Source of the DNA: Bradyrhizobium barranii subsp. barranii
GTDB lineage: Bacteria; Pseudomonadota; Alphaproteobacteria; Rhizobiales; Xanthobacteraceae
Assembly (NCBI RefSeq): GCF_017565645.3
Contig: NZ_CP086136.1
Location: 9,159,501-9,223,500 of the forward strand
Length of the DNA stretch: 64,000 bases
Direction of reading: 5' to 3'
Shown here: piece after piece, positions 20,067 to 28,000 of the stretch
How positions within the stretch are numbered: position 1 is the stretch's first letter
Layout of the letters: every line of letters starts with the position of its first letter
Notes under the pieces: generated by a model
Told to the model about the DNA's origin: nothing
What the model saw: the letters and a program-made list of their open reading frames with translations, nothing else
Databases searched by the model: none
Program-made: the position numbers and the translations under genes

Positions 20067-20450
20067 TTGAGGAATGTCCCTGATAGTGAGTCTGACGAAT
20101 CATTTCCGGAGGTGGTCGAGGTTGGGGACCCCCACCATCCTTTGTGGGGGCGCTCATATCGAGTGATTAGGAAGATCGGTCAGCGAGGCCGAGGCATTCC
20201 CGCTTCGTATGAAGTTGAGTATCGCGCAGGAAGCAGTCTTCTGATTCAAGCAACCGCAATCGAATATTATGAGCAAGAGGCAAATCAGATTAAGCTGAGT
20301 ATGGAGGCTCTACTCGAGCTTTTATCGACAGCGGATTGTCCCGACGCACATGAGCATGGATCCAGCCGATCTTTGGTCGACGCTGACGCCCGCGCTCCGA
20401 CGCCAGATCGTCGAAGACGTCGCCGCAATTTTGGCGGAGATCCCTCATGA
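20067..20450 (+). CDS. Small protein upstream of the serine recombinase
   Basis: A 127-residue frame opening with TTG at 20067 (MRNVPDSESDESFPEV) 11 bp from the left end of the element. It overlaps the recombinase start by 4 bp, so the two are likely translated together. The N-terminal 85 residues look like a folded beta-rich domain (HPLWGRSYRVIRKIG, SYEVEYRAGSSLLIQATAIEYY); the C-terminal 40 are polar and basic. I do not recognise the family. Position and coupling suggest a helper or regulator of recombination. A shorter start is possible because no strong ribosome binding site is visible. Confidence 0.6.
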   Translation: MRNVPDSESDESFPEVVEVGDPHHPLWGRSYRVIRKIGQRGRGIPASYEVEYRAGSSLLIQATAIEYYEQEANQIKLSMEALLELLSTADCPDAHEHGSSRSLVDADARAPTPDRRRRRRNFGGDPS

Positions 20451-22534
20451 AGTCCGAGCTGGTCACACCAAGCCACTTGGCGCGCAAAGCCGTAGTCTAC
20501 ATCCGGCAGTCGACGCCCCATCAGGTCGTAAGCAATCAGGAGAGCCTGCGCCTTCAATACGCGCTTCGCCAGCGCGCCCGCGAACTCGGATGGCGTGAGG
20601 CGGCCATCGACGTGATTGATGCCGATCTCGGGTTGAGCGGCGCGTCTATAGCACAGCGTAACGGCTTCAAGGAACTCGTTGGCCGTGTTGGCCTGAGTGA
20701 AGTGGGACTCATCCTGTCGATCGACGTGACCCGCTTGGCGCGTAATTGTACCGACTGGTATCCGCTCCTGGATATCTGTGGTCTACGTGGCTGCCTGATC
20801 GCCGACCGCGATGGTGTCTATGATCCGGGCACTCCCAACGGACGGTTGCTTCTCGGGCTGAAGGGTTCGATCTCCGAGCTTGAGCTACATACGATCCGCA
20901 GCCGGCTGACCGCCGGCCTGCTGGCCAAAGCCGAACGCGGCGAACTTGCGGTTATGCTGCCAATCGGGCTGATGCGGGACCCGAGCGGTGTGGTCGTTAA
21001 GGATCCCGACATGGCCGTGCAAGGGCGGCTCGGTCTCGTCTTCCAGTTATTCCTGCAGCTGCGCAGCGTTGCCAAGGTCATGCGAGCGTTGAACGAGCGT
21101 GACCTGGAACTGCCGCGTCGTGATCGATATGGCGATTTGTGCTGGACGCGCGCGACGCTGGCTGCCGTCGCGGCGATCTTGAAGAACCCCGCATACGCGG
21201 GCGCCTTTGTCTATGGACGAACCCGCTTCCGGCCGCCGAAGCGGGAGGGGGCCCTGCCACAAAAGGCTCCGCGGCCGATGGAGGAGTGGCGGATCGTCGT
21301 TAAAGATCGATATCCAGCCTATATCGACTGGCCAATTTATGAAAAAATCCGATCCGTCATCAGAGATAACCGAGCCGAATACATGCGCATCAAAACCCGC
21401 GGCGCGCCTCGCAATGGCGAGCTCCTGCTCCACGGCATTGCCTGGTGCGCACGATGTGGCCATAAGATGTACGTCCGCTACAAGGGCGGCGGCGAATATG
21501 TATGCAATCACCTGCGTACCCAGGAAGGTCAGCCAACCTGCCAACACATCCGCGCCGCCCATATCGATGCAGCCGTTGGCGACGCATTCCTAACCGCACT
21601 AGCGCCGGCCGAACTCGATGCCTTGTCGCGCTCCCGCCGGGTGCAGCAGCAGACGAACAATGCGCTACGCTCCAGTGCAGAACGAGAGCTCGAGCGCAAG
21701 CGATACACGGCGGCGCTCGCCGAACGGCAGTTCAACCGAGCTGATCCAGATAATCGGTTGGTCGCCTCGGAACTCGAGCGTCGATGGGAAGCGGCGCTAA
21801 ACGACGTGCGCGCCGCCGAAGAGGCGCTTGCCCGACAGACGCCGCCCAAAGCCATCACACAAGTGGCCATAAGCAAGGAGCTCAACGACAAGGTCATCAG
21901 CCTCACCGGCCGCCTCCCGCAGATATGGGGTGACGAGACTATCTCGGATGCGCATCGCAAGGCGTTGTTGCGATGTCTCATCGAAAAGGTCGTTCTCGAC
22001 CGCGGTGAGCGCGACTTGGCCCTGGCTAGGATCGTCTGGCGGGGAGGCGCCGTGACGGAGCTCGAAGTGAAGATGAGCGTCAACTCCGTCACCAGATTGA
22101 CGCGAGGCACAGAGATGCGGGAACGCCTTCTGACGCTCGCTCGCGACGGCGTCCCAGACGACAAGATCGCCACAATCCTTACTCGGGAAGGTCACCGCTC
22201 TCCCCGTTGCGCCGATAAGGTGCTGCCTATCACCGTTGGGCGGCTCCGTCGTGCCGCCGCCATCAAGGTAACTGCCCAGCGCAGCCGATGGGAGCATGAC
22301 GACTCATACCTCAGCCCGCCCGAACTGGCCCGAAGGCTCGAGATTCCAGTAAACTGGCTCTATGTTCAGATCCGAACCAAGCGTTTGCTAATTGATCGCC
22401 AGCCCAGCGGCGCCTATCTCTTCCCGAATACACCATCCGTTCTTCACGCCATCGGAGACCTTCGAAACCACGTCATCGCGCAACTTGATCTAAGAATCTG
22501 TCAGCCTAACAAGGAGGGGCATCAACATGGGTGA
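20447..22534 (+). CDS. Large serine recombinase
   Basis: A 695-residue recombinase of the large-serine type. The N-terminal resolvase domain (about 8-160) holds the nucleophile in VVYIRQSTPHQV, the SIDVTRLARN segment with catalytic Arg residues, and ELELHTIRSRL leading into the long helix. A recombinase domain follows, with the typical NPAYAGAFVYGR near residue 250, then a zinc ribbon (WCARCGHKMYVRYKG, with VCNH and CQHI). The C-terminus adds a helix-turn-helix-like region (LARRLEIPVNWLYVQIRTK). It most likely catalyses insertion and excision of its own element. The TGA stop lies 2 bp before the right boundary. The frame is intact. Confidence 0.92.
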   Translation: MKSELVTPSHLARKAVVYIRQSTPHQVVSNQESLRLQYALRQRARELGWREAAIDVIDADLGLSGASIAQRNGFKELVGRVGLSEVGLILSIDVTRLARNCTDWYPLLDICGLRGCLIADRDGVYDPGTPNGRLLLGLKGSISELELHTIRSRLTAGLLAKAERGELAVMLPIGLMRDPSGVVVKDPDMAVQGRLGLVFQLFLQLRSVAKVMRALNERDLELPRRDRYGDLCWTRATLAAVAAILKNPAYAGAFVYGRTRFRPPKREGALPQKAPRPMEEWRIVVKDRYPAYIDWPIYEKIRSVIRDNRAEYMRIKTRGAPRNGELLLHGIAWCARCGHKMYVRYKGGGEYVCNHLRTQEGQPTCQHIRAAHIDAAVGDAFLTALAPAELDALSRSRRVQQQTNNALRSSAERELERKRYTAALAERQFNRADPDNRLVASELERRWEAALNDVRAAEEALARQTPPKAITQVAISKELNDKVISLTGRLPQIWGDETISDAHRKALLRCLIEKVVLDRGERDLALARIVWRGGAVTELEVKMSVNSVTRLTRGTEMRERLLTLARDGVPDDKIATILTREGHRSPRCADKVLPITVGRLRRAAAIKVTAQRSRWEHDDSYLSPPELARRLEIPVNWLYVQIRTKRLLIDRQPSGAYLFPNTPSVLHAIGDLRNHVIAQLDLRICQPNKEGHQHG

Positions 22535-22830
22535 TCGAACAGCGCTTCGAACTGCACGCGCGTCAGATGCATGACGCCGTCGCTGATCTGCGGCCACTCG
22601 AAACGACCATCGCGGCCAAGGCGCTTGTAGACCAAAACGAGGCCCGTGCCGTCCCATAGCAAAATCTTCAGCCGGTCGGCGCGCTTCGAACGAAAAACCA
22701 CGATCAGGCCCGAATGCGGATCGAGCCCAAGCGTGTTTTGCACAAGACCGGCCAGCGCGTCGTGCCCGCACCGGAAGTCAACAGGACGCACAGCAAGCAC
22801 AATCCGCAGTCCCTGCGCCGGAATGATCAT
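22535..22830 (-). pseudogene. tnpB: IS66 TnpB, N-terminal part, interrupted
   Basis: From the ATG at 22830, overlapping the tnpA stop, the protein reads MIIPAQGLRIVLAVRPVDF, then VVFRSKRADRLKILLWDGTG and ends at FEALF where the serine-recombinase element begins. In TnpB proteins, R-VDFR-G and FRSKR-DR-K-L-WDG-G are diagnostic. The remaining codons are at 19993-20055. Confidence 0.88.
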
Positions 22831-23225
22831 GCGCCGCGCTCGATCGCAGTCACGATCTCCGCGATCCGCACCGCCGACACGTCCGCATCCAGGCGGACCG
22901 AAACCTTGCCAATCGTAATCTCGACGGGCCCCTCGCTCTTGCCTGACGCCACTGGATCGCTCAGCTCGATCGACACGAAATCCGCCGCGTCGTCCGTGAC
23001 CAATGCGAGCCGGCCAGCACGCGCCAATCTGCGCCACGTCGTCAACTGCTGGGCCTTCACACCATAACGCCGTGCGACATCACATACCCGGGCGTCGGGC
23101 TTCATGCTCTCGAAAACAGCGCGCCCCTTGATCTCCGCAGACCATAACCGGCCTCCAGAACGCGTCCGGCGCGTAAGCTTCCCCACAAAGCCATCAGCTT
23201 CGGCTTCCTCCCCCGATTGTTCCAT
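22827..23225 (-). CDS. tnpA: IS66 accessory protein TnpA
   Basis: A 132-residue protein from the ATG at 23225 (MEQSGEEAEADGF). It has the Tnp-8 type helix-turn-helix: SAEIKGRAVFESMKPDARVCDVARRYGVK, followed by QLTTWRRLAR. TnpA probably binds the element ends. Its stop overlaps the tnpB start (ATGA). The longer open frame to 23297 would run close to the terminal repeat and is less likely. Confidence 0.85.
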   Translation of the reverse strand: MEQSGEEAEADGFVGKLTRRTRSGGRLWSAEIKGRAVFESMKPDARVCDVARRYGVKAQQLTTWRRLARAGRLALVTDDAADFVSIELSDPVASGKSEGPVEITIGKVSVRLDADVSAVRIAEIVTAIERGA

Positions 23226-23323
23226 CGCCTTCAGTCTCCTCTCGGCTCTCTGACAAGCCAAGGATCGCAGAGCGAAAGCCGAAGCGAAACCAGTCAATCA
23301 AATGGGAGAAAAGCTCCGCTTAC

Positions 23324-23331
23324 CTCTTACC
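23324..23331. repeat. Target-site duplication of IS66 copy 3 (right)
   Basis: CTCTTACC, identical to 18194-18201. Confidence 0.85.
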
Positions 23332-23551
23332 GGCCAGGCCCGGGATCAGACCAGAAGTCAAATCGGCCCAGAAAGGCAGGCATTCTTATTGCAGACGTTA
23401 CCGTGAGGTTTGTAGCGACGCGCTTCAGGCTACATGTGGACAGGCGCAATGGCCGTGAAGGACGAGTTCGGGCAAGCGGACTGCAACTTTGCGCGACCGG
23501 TGTCTGGTGGAAATGTTCGGGCCAGGGTTCGCGCTCCAGATCAGGTTGAGG

Positions 23552-24898
23552 ATGGCGAGGCAATTAACTCGAGAGAGGCTGGAGCCGGTCCCCAGTCCGG
23601 CAGACGAAGGCTTAACGCGCCGGGCGGTGTTGGGCGCCACCATCGGCAATATGCTCGAATTCTACGACTTCGGCACCTATAGCTTTTTCGCAATACAGAT
23701 CGGTCAGGCGTTCTTCCCGGCAACCGACCAGTTCGCCAGCCTCATGCTGTCACTCGGAACCTTCGGCGCGGGTTTTGTGACCAGGCCAATCGGGTCCATC
23801 GTGCTCGGCTCCTATTCGGATCGGGTTGGCCGCCGGCCTGCCATGACCGCCAGCTTTGCTATAATGAGCGTCGCGGTCCTATTATTGGCCATTACGCCAT
23901 CGTACGAGACAATAGGATTTGCCGCTCCGTTGCTAGCCATCTTCGCACGCTTGCTGCAGGGCTTTGCTCTCGGAGGCGAAGTCGGTCCAACGACAGCCTA
24001 CTTGATGGAAGCGGCACCAGCCAAAGCCCGCGGTCTTGCTGTCTCCTTTCAGCCCGCGAGCCAACAGGTCGCTGCGACGGCTGGAGCGTTGGTTGGAGAA
24101 ATACTCTCGCTCACCATGACAAGTGAGGCGCTCAATGCATACGGATGGCGGATCGCGCTGTTGCTCGGCGCCGTTACTTTGCCGTTCGGACTTTGGCTGC
24201 GGAGCGTCCTACCCGAAACGTTTCTCCGCCCGGAGGCGCCGGTTCTGGTCACCCGGCCTGTAAGGCGATCGCCCGCCGCTCGCCGCATCATGAGCTTGGG
24301 ATTCGTCATCTTGGCCAGCTGCACGATCACTACTTACGTTACGGGATATATGACCACCTACGCCTTGAACACCCTCCACGTATCCGCGCCTCTCGCCTTC
24401 GGCGCCACGCTCATCAGCAATATGGCAGGCATTGCTGCGGCGCTGTTGGGCGGCCTGCTCGCCGACCGCGCAGGCCGCCGGCGCATCATGATATGGCCGC
24501 AGGCAGCTGCGTTGCTGATGATCTATCCGGTATTCTTGTGGATTGCAGAGAGCCGCAGCGCCTTCGCACTTTTAGGAGGCCTCGGCACGCTCACCCTTAT
24601 CGGAACGGTTCCGTATAGCGCCTTCTACGTAAGCATGGCCGAGAGTTTGCCCAGGAACATTCGTGGTGGCGCCTTCGGGACGACTTACGCTTTTGCCATA
24701 GGCATTTTCGGAGGCACAGCTCAACTGGTCGTCACATGGCTGATCTACTTGACCGGGAGCGCACTCGCGCCCGCCTGGTACATGCTTTTCGCGAGCGCGG
24801 CCGGGCTCTTTGCCATGGTGATGATGCCGGAGACGGCGCCACTCAATTTCGAGCGAAACCATAGACGAACATCTGTAACGGCACGATCGCCGCCCTAG
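23552..24898 (+). CDS. MFS transporter of the metabolite:H+ symporter type
   Basis: About 448 residues with twelve predicted membrane segments. It opens after a polar N-terminus with AVLGATIGNMLEFYDFGTYSFF, the characteristic first helix of the ProP/ShiA/KgtP-like metabolite:H+ symporters. The loop signature GSYSDRVGRRPAM follows helix 2, and ARLLQGFALGGEVGPTTAYL is the family helix-4/5 motif. The second half repeats the loop as LLADRAGRRRIM. It probably imports an organic acid or similar small metabolite by proton symport in the inner membrane. The start at 23552 (MARQLTRERL) keeps the usual short N-terminus; the open frame back to 23489 is an alternative. It lies 230 bp from an IS66 end and has no clear operon partner. 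Confidence 0.85.
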   Translation: MARQLTRERLEPVPSPADEGLTRRAVLGATIGNMLEFYDFGTYSFFAIQIGQAFFPATDQFASLMLSLGTFGAGFVTRPIGSIVLGSYSDRVGRRPAMTASFAIMSVAVLLLAITPSYETIGFAAPLLAIFARLLQGFALGGEVGPTTAYLMEAAPAKARGLAVSFQPASQQVAATAGALVGEILSLTMTSEALNAYGWRIALLLGAVTLPFGLWLRSVLPETFLRPEAPVLVTRPVRRSPAARRIMSLGFVILASCTITTYVTGYMTTYALNTLHVSAPLAFGATLISNMAGIAAALLGGLLADRAGRRRIMIWPQAAALLMIYPVFLWIAESRSAFALLGGLGTLTLIGTVPYSAFYVSMAESLPRNIRGGAFGTTYAFAIGIFGGTAQLVVTWLIYLTGSALAPAWYMLFASAAGLFAMVMMPETAPLNFERNHRRTSVTARSPP

Positions 24899-24990
24899 TA
24901 GCTTAGCCGAACAGGTAAGGATGACATCTGTGACGTCCGAAATGCGAACATCGAGCAGGAGCACGGTATGGGGCTAGCCCGAACAGCAAT

Positions 24991-25263
24991 CTATCCTGAA
25001 AACTGGCGCAGCTTGACATCGTGAAGGAGTTCCGGCCGTAACGGCAGCGTCGCGGTCTGAAACGGCTTTCTCCGCTTACCCAACGTTCGCCGATGCTGCA
25101 GTTGAACGATCGGGCTGCCGTCACCCGCCGGCTGGAGTGAGCAATGACTCTGATCATCTTTAGAGAACAAGAAGGCGCGGCTCGCACCATCCGCCAGCGT
25201 AAACGAACGGCATAAGGATGCGGCCGCTGACGGAGCAGCGGCCGCACGAGGCTCGATCCTCAT
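24991..25263 (-). CDS. Small hypothetical protein
   Basis: A 90-residue frame starting MRIEPRAAAAPSA. I do not recognise it. If the IS256 element is removed, its start lies only about 25 bp beyond the original stop of the secreted peptide gene at 26642-26902, with a purine-rich AGCAGAGA before the ATG, so the two could once have formed an operon. Evidence otherwise is weak. Confidence 0.3.
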   Translation of the reverse strand: MRIEPRAAAAPSAAASLCRSFTLADGASRAFLFSKDDQSHCSLQPAGDGSPIVQLQHRRTLGKRRKPFQTATLPLRPELLHDVKLRQFSG

Positions 25264-25293
25264 TCTCTGCTTGATTGTTTTCCGTCGTCAGTG

Positions 25294-25302
25294 CAGCACG
25301 CA
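25294..25302. repeat. Target-site duplication of IS256 (left)
   Basis: CAGCACGCA, repeated exactly at 26702-26710. Eight to nine bp is normal for IS256. Confidence 0.9.
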
Positions 25303-26701
25303 GAGCTATGGCTGATTTTGGGTGACGCGGCCTGATCAGGCGGCGTGGCTTTCAGTGTTCGGAATGACTTCGATTCCGTCGATGAACTTTACACCGGCGA
25401 TGACTTTCGGCAACTGGTTCGTGCTCTTCAATCGCCGCCAGGTCTTCGATGCGGCGTCGATGAGCTTGAACACCATCAGCTTCGCAGTTTGTTGCGACAG
25501 CGATCCCTTGGTCCGCACCGTTCGGTGGCGCACCGTGGCGAAGACGCTCTCGATCGGGTTCGAGCTGCGTAGGTGGATCCAGTGCTCAGCAGGGAAGTCG
25601 AAGAAGGCGAGCAGCGCATGGCGATCCTTGATCAGGCACTCCACCGCACGTCCGTATTTGACGTGGTATTTCTCGACGAAGACGTCGATCGCGGTTTCAG
25701 CTTCGGCCCGGTGTGGGGCCAGATAGATGTTCCGCAGGTCGTTCTTCATGGGGCCCTGCACGGATTTGGCGACCTTGTCGAGTACGTTGCTCACTTTATG
25801 GCACCAGCATCGTTGGTGCCGCGTGCCGGGAAAGGCCTCGTCCAGTGCCTTCCAGAAGCCGAGGGCGCCGTCGCCGATGGCGAGTTGCGGGGCAATCCGT
25901 AACCCGCGTTGCCGCAGGTCGATCAGGAGTTCGCGCCAGCTCTGCGCGCTCTCGCGCACGCCGACCTGGAAGCCGATCAGCTCCTTCTTGCCTTCCGGCG
26001 TGGTGCCAATCAGCACCAGCATGCATTCGCTGTGATCTTCCATGCGGGCCTGCAGGTACACGCCATCGGCCCAGATGTAGACATAGCGACGCGCCGACAG
26101 ATCGCGTCTCTGCCAGCGTTCGTACTCGACCTGCCAATCGGCCTTCAGGCCGGCGATCACCGAAGGCGACAGGTTCGGCGCATCCTTGCCGAGCAGCGCC
26201 GAGAGCGCCTCCTGGAAGTCGCCGGTCGAGATGCCGCGCAAATAGAGGACCGGGATCAAGGCATCCAGGCTCTTCGTCCGCCGCGCCCATAGCGGCAGGA
26301 TTGCCGAACTGAAGCGGAGGCGGTCGCCTGGCCCGCTCGCTCCGCGGTCGCGGACCTTGGGACGAGCGACCTCCACCGGACCGATGCCGGTCGCAATCTC
26401 GCGCACCGGACCGTGCCCATGTCGGACCAGGCGCGCTCGACCGTCGGGCAGCGTCAGATTGGCCGTGCTGGCCAGAAACGCGCCAACCTCGATCTCGATC
26501 GCCCTGGCAAGCAGGTCCCGCGCGCCGGCACGAACGATATCGGTCAGTGGATCATCAACCGCGGACGGCTGACGGAAAGCAAGAACATTGGTAGTCTCGG
26601 TCATGGCGTATCGCTCTCCTCGAGAGGTTCTGGCAGGCTCGTCACCCGCCTCGATACGCCGCCTTCCTCACACCGTCATCACCCAGATTCCGCCATAGCT
26701 C
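25303..26701 (-). mobile_element. IS256-family element, complete
   Basis: A 1399 bp element. Its ends are inverted: left GAGCTATGGCTGATTTTGGG, complement of right GAGCTATGGCGGAATCTGGG. It carries one intact transposase gene and is flanked by a perfect 9 bp duplication. It is inserted in the last codons of the small secreted-peptide gene. Confidence 0.93.
25336..26604 (-). CDS. IS256-family (mutator-type) transposase
   Basis: A 422-residue DDE transposase of the IS256/Mutator group. Typical segments are RRYVYIWADGVYLQAR (first catalytic Asp), IGDGALGFWKAL (second Asp), and the C-terminal IESVFATVRHRT containing the catalytic Glu (PIES). RHQRCWCHKVSNVL is the usual zinc-binding-like motif of the family. 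Length and frame are normal, so the element may be active. Confidence 0.93.
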   Translation of the reverse strand: MTETTNVLAFRQPSAVDDPLTDIVRAGARDLLARAIEIEVGAFLASTANLTLPDGRARLVRHGHGPVREIATGIGPVEVARPKVRDRGASGPGDRLRFSSAILPLWARRTKSLDALIPVLYLRGISTGDFQEALSALLGKDAPNLSPSVIAGLKADWQVEYERWQRRDLSARRYVYIWADGVYLQARMEDHSECMLVLIGTTPEGKKELIGFQVGVRESAQSWRELLIDLRQRGLRIAPQLAIGDGALGFWKALDEAFPGTRHQRCWCHKVSNVLDKVAKSVQGPMKNDLRNIYLAPHRAEAETAIDVFVEKYHVKYGRAVECLIKDRHALLAFFDFPAEHWIHLRSSNPIESVFATVRHRTVRTKGSLSQQTAKLMVFKLIDAASKTWRRLKSTNQLPKVIAGVKFIDGIEVIPNTESHAA

Positions 26702-26902
26702 CAGCACGCACGCGGGATCGGTCAAGCAAAAAAACAGATCGCAGATACCATTCAATGGGTCATCGGCGCACTGAGGATACGATGTATCGGCTACCTGCAC
26801 GCTGGAGGTGAGCGGTTGCGCGGCAACTTCTGCAGCAAATGGAGGTACCGCCGCGGTCGCAAGTGCGAGGGCGCTCGCCGTCACCAAAACTGACTTCTTC
26901 AT
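26642..26902 (-). CDS. Small secreted Cys-rich peptide, C-terminus altered by IS256
   Basis: An 86-residue frame with a clear signal peptide (MKKSVLVTASALALATAAVP, cleavage probably after AEVAAQ near residue 29). The mature part is short and acidic with four Cys at 45, 54, 59 and 65 (CADDPLNGIC, LFFCLTDPAC), which could form two disulfides in the periplasm or outside. Codons 68-86 are IS256 sequence: removing the element and one duplication gives ACVLH followed by TGA, a native peptide of 68 residues. The insertion thus replaced the last residue and stop by 19 foreign residues. The family is not recognised. A GGAAG lies about 14 bp before the ATG. Confidence 0.6.
   Translation of the reverse strand: MKKSVLVTASALALATAAVPPFAAEVAAQPLTSSVQVADTSYPQCADDPLNGICDLFFCLTDPACVLELWRNLGDDGVRKAAYRGG
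26702..26710. repeat. Target-site duplication of IS256 (right)
   Basis: CAGCACGCA, identical to 25294-25302, lying inside the secreted-peptide gene. Confidence 0.9.
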
Positions 26903-27377
26903 TGGGAGATCGCTTCCCTAGGTTAGCCCCAGCCGTGGTGACGGTCTATATGACGACGCTACAATCGGTAAAATTGATTTTCTTGATCAGATCTATCGAC
27001 CGAATGGATAAGTTCGGCCATCACCGCATCGCTCCGTCTACCCGCTCGGAACCTGTAGACCTACTTATGATCGGATGCTCGTCGCACCTCCGTCGATGCA
27101 TTTCTCGGAGCACCCGACTAGGGTCTGTTTGGATTCAGGATTGAACTTCCCAGCCGGAACGATTCAAACTCAATCCGCTGCAGAAATGCCGGGGCCAAAC
27201 ACCTAGTTTTCCGTTAATTTCTCGGCGTCAGCTTACGGACAGCTAAGCTGCTTATCTGCGGAGTCAGGTCTAACGACCTGAAACACAATGCAACCGGCAT
27301 AGGAGTGTGGTCGTCATGGACGATCGAGTTAACAATATGTCGCATGTTCCATCCTACGATGAGTATCATTACGCTAG
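26903..27377. other. Intergenic region
   Basis: No supported gene; only short frames without features. Confidence 0.4.
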
Positions 27378-27401
27378 TCCGTCTTATTCGTAAAGGACCG
27401 G
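27378..27401 (+). repeat. Solo IS1380-like terminal repeat
   Basis: TCCGTCTTATTCGTAAAGG, preceded by CTAG, closely matches the left end of the IS1380 remnant (CCCGTCTTATTCGTAAGAG at 28001, also preceded by CTAG). No transposase is attached. It may be the trace of an excised or deleted element. Confidence 0.6.
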
Positions 27402-27417
27402 CTCATGCGTCGGCTTT

Positions 27418-27447
27418 GTCAGCTTTCTGTCAGCTCGTCCAAATAGT
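27418..27447 (+). promoter_or_regulatory. tts box (TtsI binding site)
   Basis: GTCAGCTTTCTGTCAGCT followed by CGTCCAAATAGT. Good match to the tts pattern. It ends only about 12 bp before the first ATG of the acetyltransferase-like gene, closer than the other boxes in the window. Confidence 0.75.
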
Positions 27448-27458
27448 AGCTCGTTGTG

Positions 27459-27998
27459 ATGAGAACCAATTACAACAACTGGCCCTCCGACGGGCAAAGT
27501 GTGGACCAGCAGCGCGATGCGCTGGCCGGCACTTCTGGCGCAGATGGTGCTGCTTTTACGGCCGCTTTAGCTGCTGGACCAGCGTCTTCCGCTTTTGACA
27601 AGAGGACAGGTGTGTCAGTCCGCCTACACAGAGTAAGTAGCAATATTGGCAACGCCCAAAGTGTTTCTTTGTTTACTGATGCCAATGAACGCAATAAGGT
27701 GGGAGCGATGACCGTGGCGCCGGGGCGCAACAGTTTGCGAATTCTCAGCATAGAAAATCTCGGCCGGTCGAGGTACAAAGGGGTCGGGACGGCTATGATT
27801 GAAGTCGCCGATCATACTAGGCAGTCCGCGGGCCTTTCCAAGCTATCCCTTCTCTCTCAAGATGAAGGAGCTTCAGCATTTTTCTACAAGAAGGGATTCC
27901 GGTTTGCGGACGAGGGCAAGAATGCGGAAATGCGGACTGTCATTTCCAATCCACGATACGTCTCAGATGAAATTCTTATGGGCGAGATGGAGCGCTAG
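27459..27998 (+). CDS. Putative type III effector with GNAT acetyltransferase domain
   Basis: About 179 residues. The N-terminal 50 are Ser/Ala/Gly-rich and polar, as in secretion signals. Residues about 52-178 resemble a GNAT fold: a beta strand NSLRILSIENLGRSRYKGVG, in which RYKGVGTAMI (105-114) is the acetyl-CoA pyrophosphate-binding motif A (R-x-x-G-x-G), and later GASAFFYKKGFRF (137-149), the usual motif B. It would acetylate a host amine or protein; the substrate is unknown. The ATG at 27459 sits very close to the tts box. If transcription starts downstream of the box, the real start may be the GTG at 27611, preceded by AGAGGA, giving a nearly bare GNAT domain. The stop codon TAG coincides with the CTAG target of the IS1380 copy but is native, because it reappears when the IS is removed. 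Confidence 0.7.
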   Translation: MRTNYNNWPSDGQSVDQQRDALAGTSGADGAAFTAALAAGPASSAFDKRTGVSVRLHRVSSNIGNAQSVSLFTDANERNKVGAMTVAPGRNSLRILSIENLGRSRYKGVGTAMIEVADHTRQSAGLSKLSLLSQDEGASAFFYKKGFRFADEGKNAEMRTVISNPRYVSDEILMGEMER

Positions 27999-28000
27999 CC

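Larger units (their letters stand above)
20056..22536 (+). mobile_element. Compact two-gene serine-recombinase element inserted in tnpB
   Basis: About 2.48 kb that interrupts tnpB precisely. The left junction reads CCCTTC|AAACG and the right junction GATC|GAACAG; the shared TC at the crossover fits the short core of serine-recombinase exchange. There are no long terminal inverted repeats and no clear target duplication. The element is filled by a small gene and a 695-residue recombinase gene that overlap by 4 bp, with under 15 bp of non-coding sequence at either end. Confidence 0.75.
18202..23323 (-). mobile_element. IS66-family element (copy 3), split by a serine-recombinase element
   Basis: Ends are inverted: GTAAGCGACGTTCGCG at the left and, as complement of the right end, GTAAGCGGAGCTTTT. 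tnpA, tnpB and tnpC all lie on the minus strand. tnpB is interrupted between 20055 and 22536 by a serine-recombinase element, so this IS66 copy cannot make intact TnpB. Without the insert the element is about 2.64 kb. Perfect 8 bp duplications flank it. Confidence 0.9.

Noticed and set aside
18854..20083. 409-codon plus-strand frame across IS66 tnpC
   Set aside because: Antisense shadow of the transposase.
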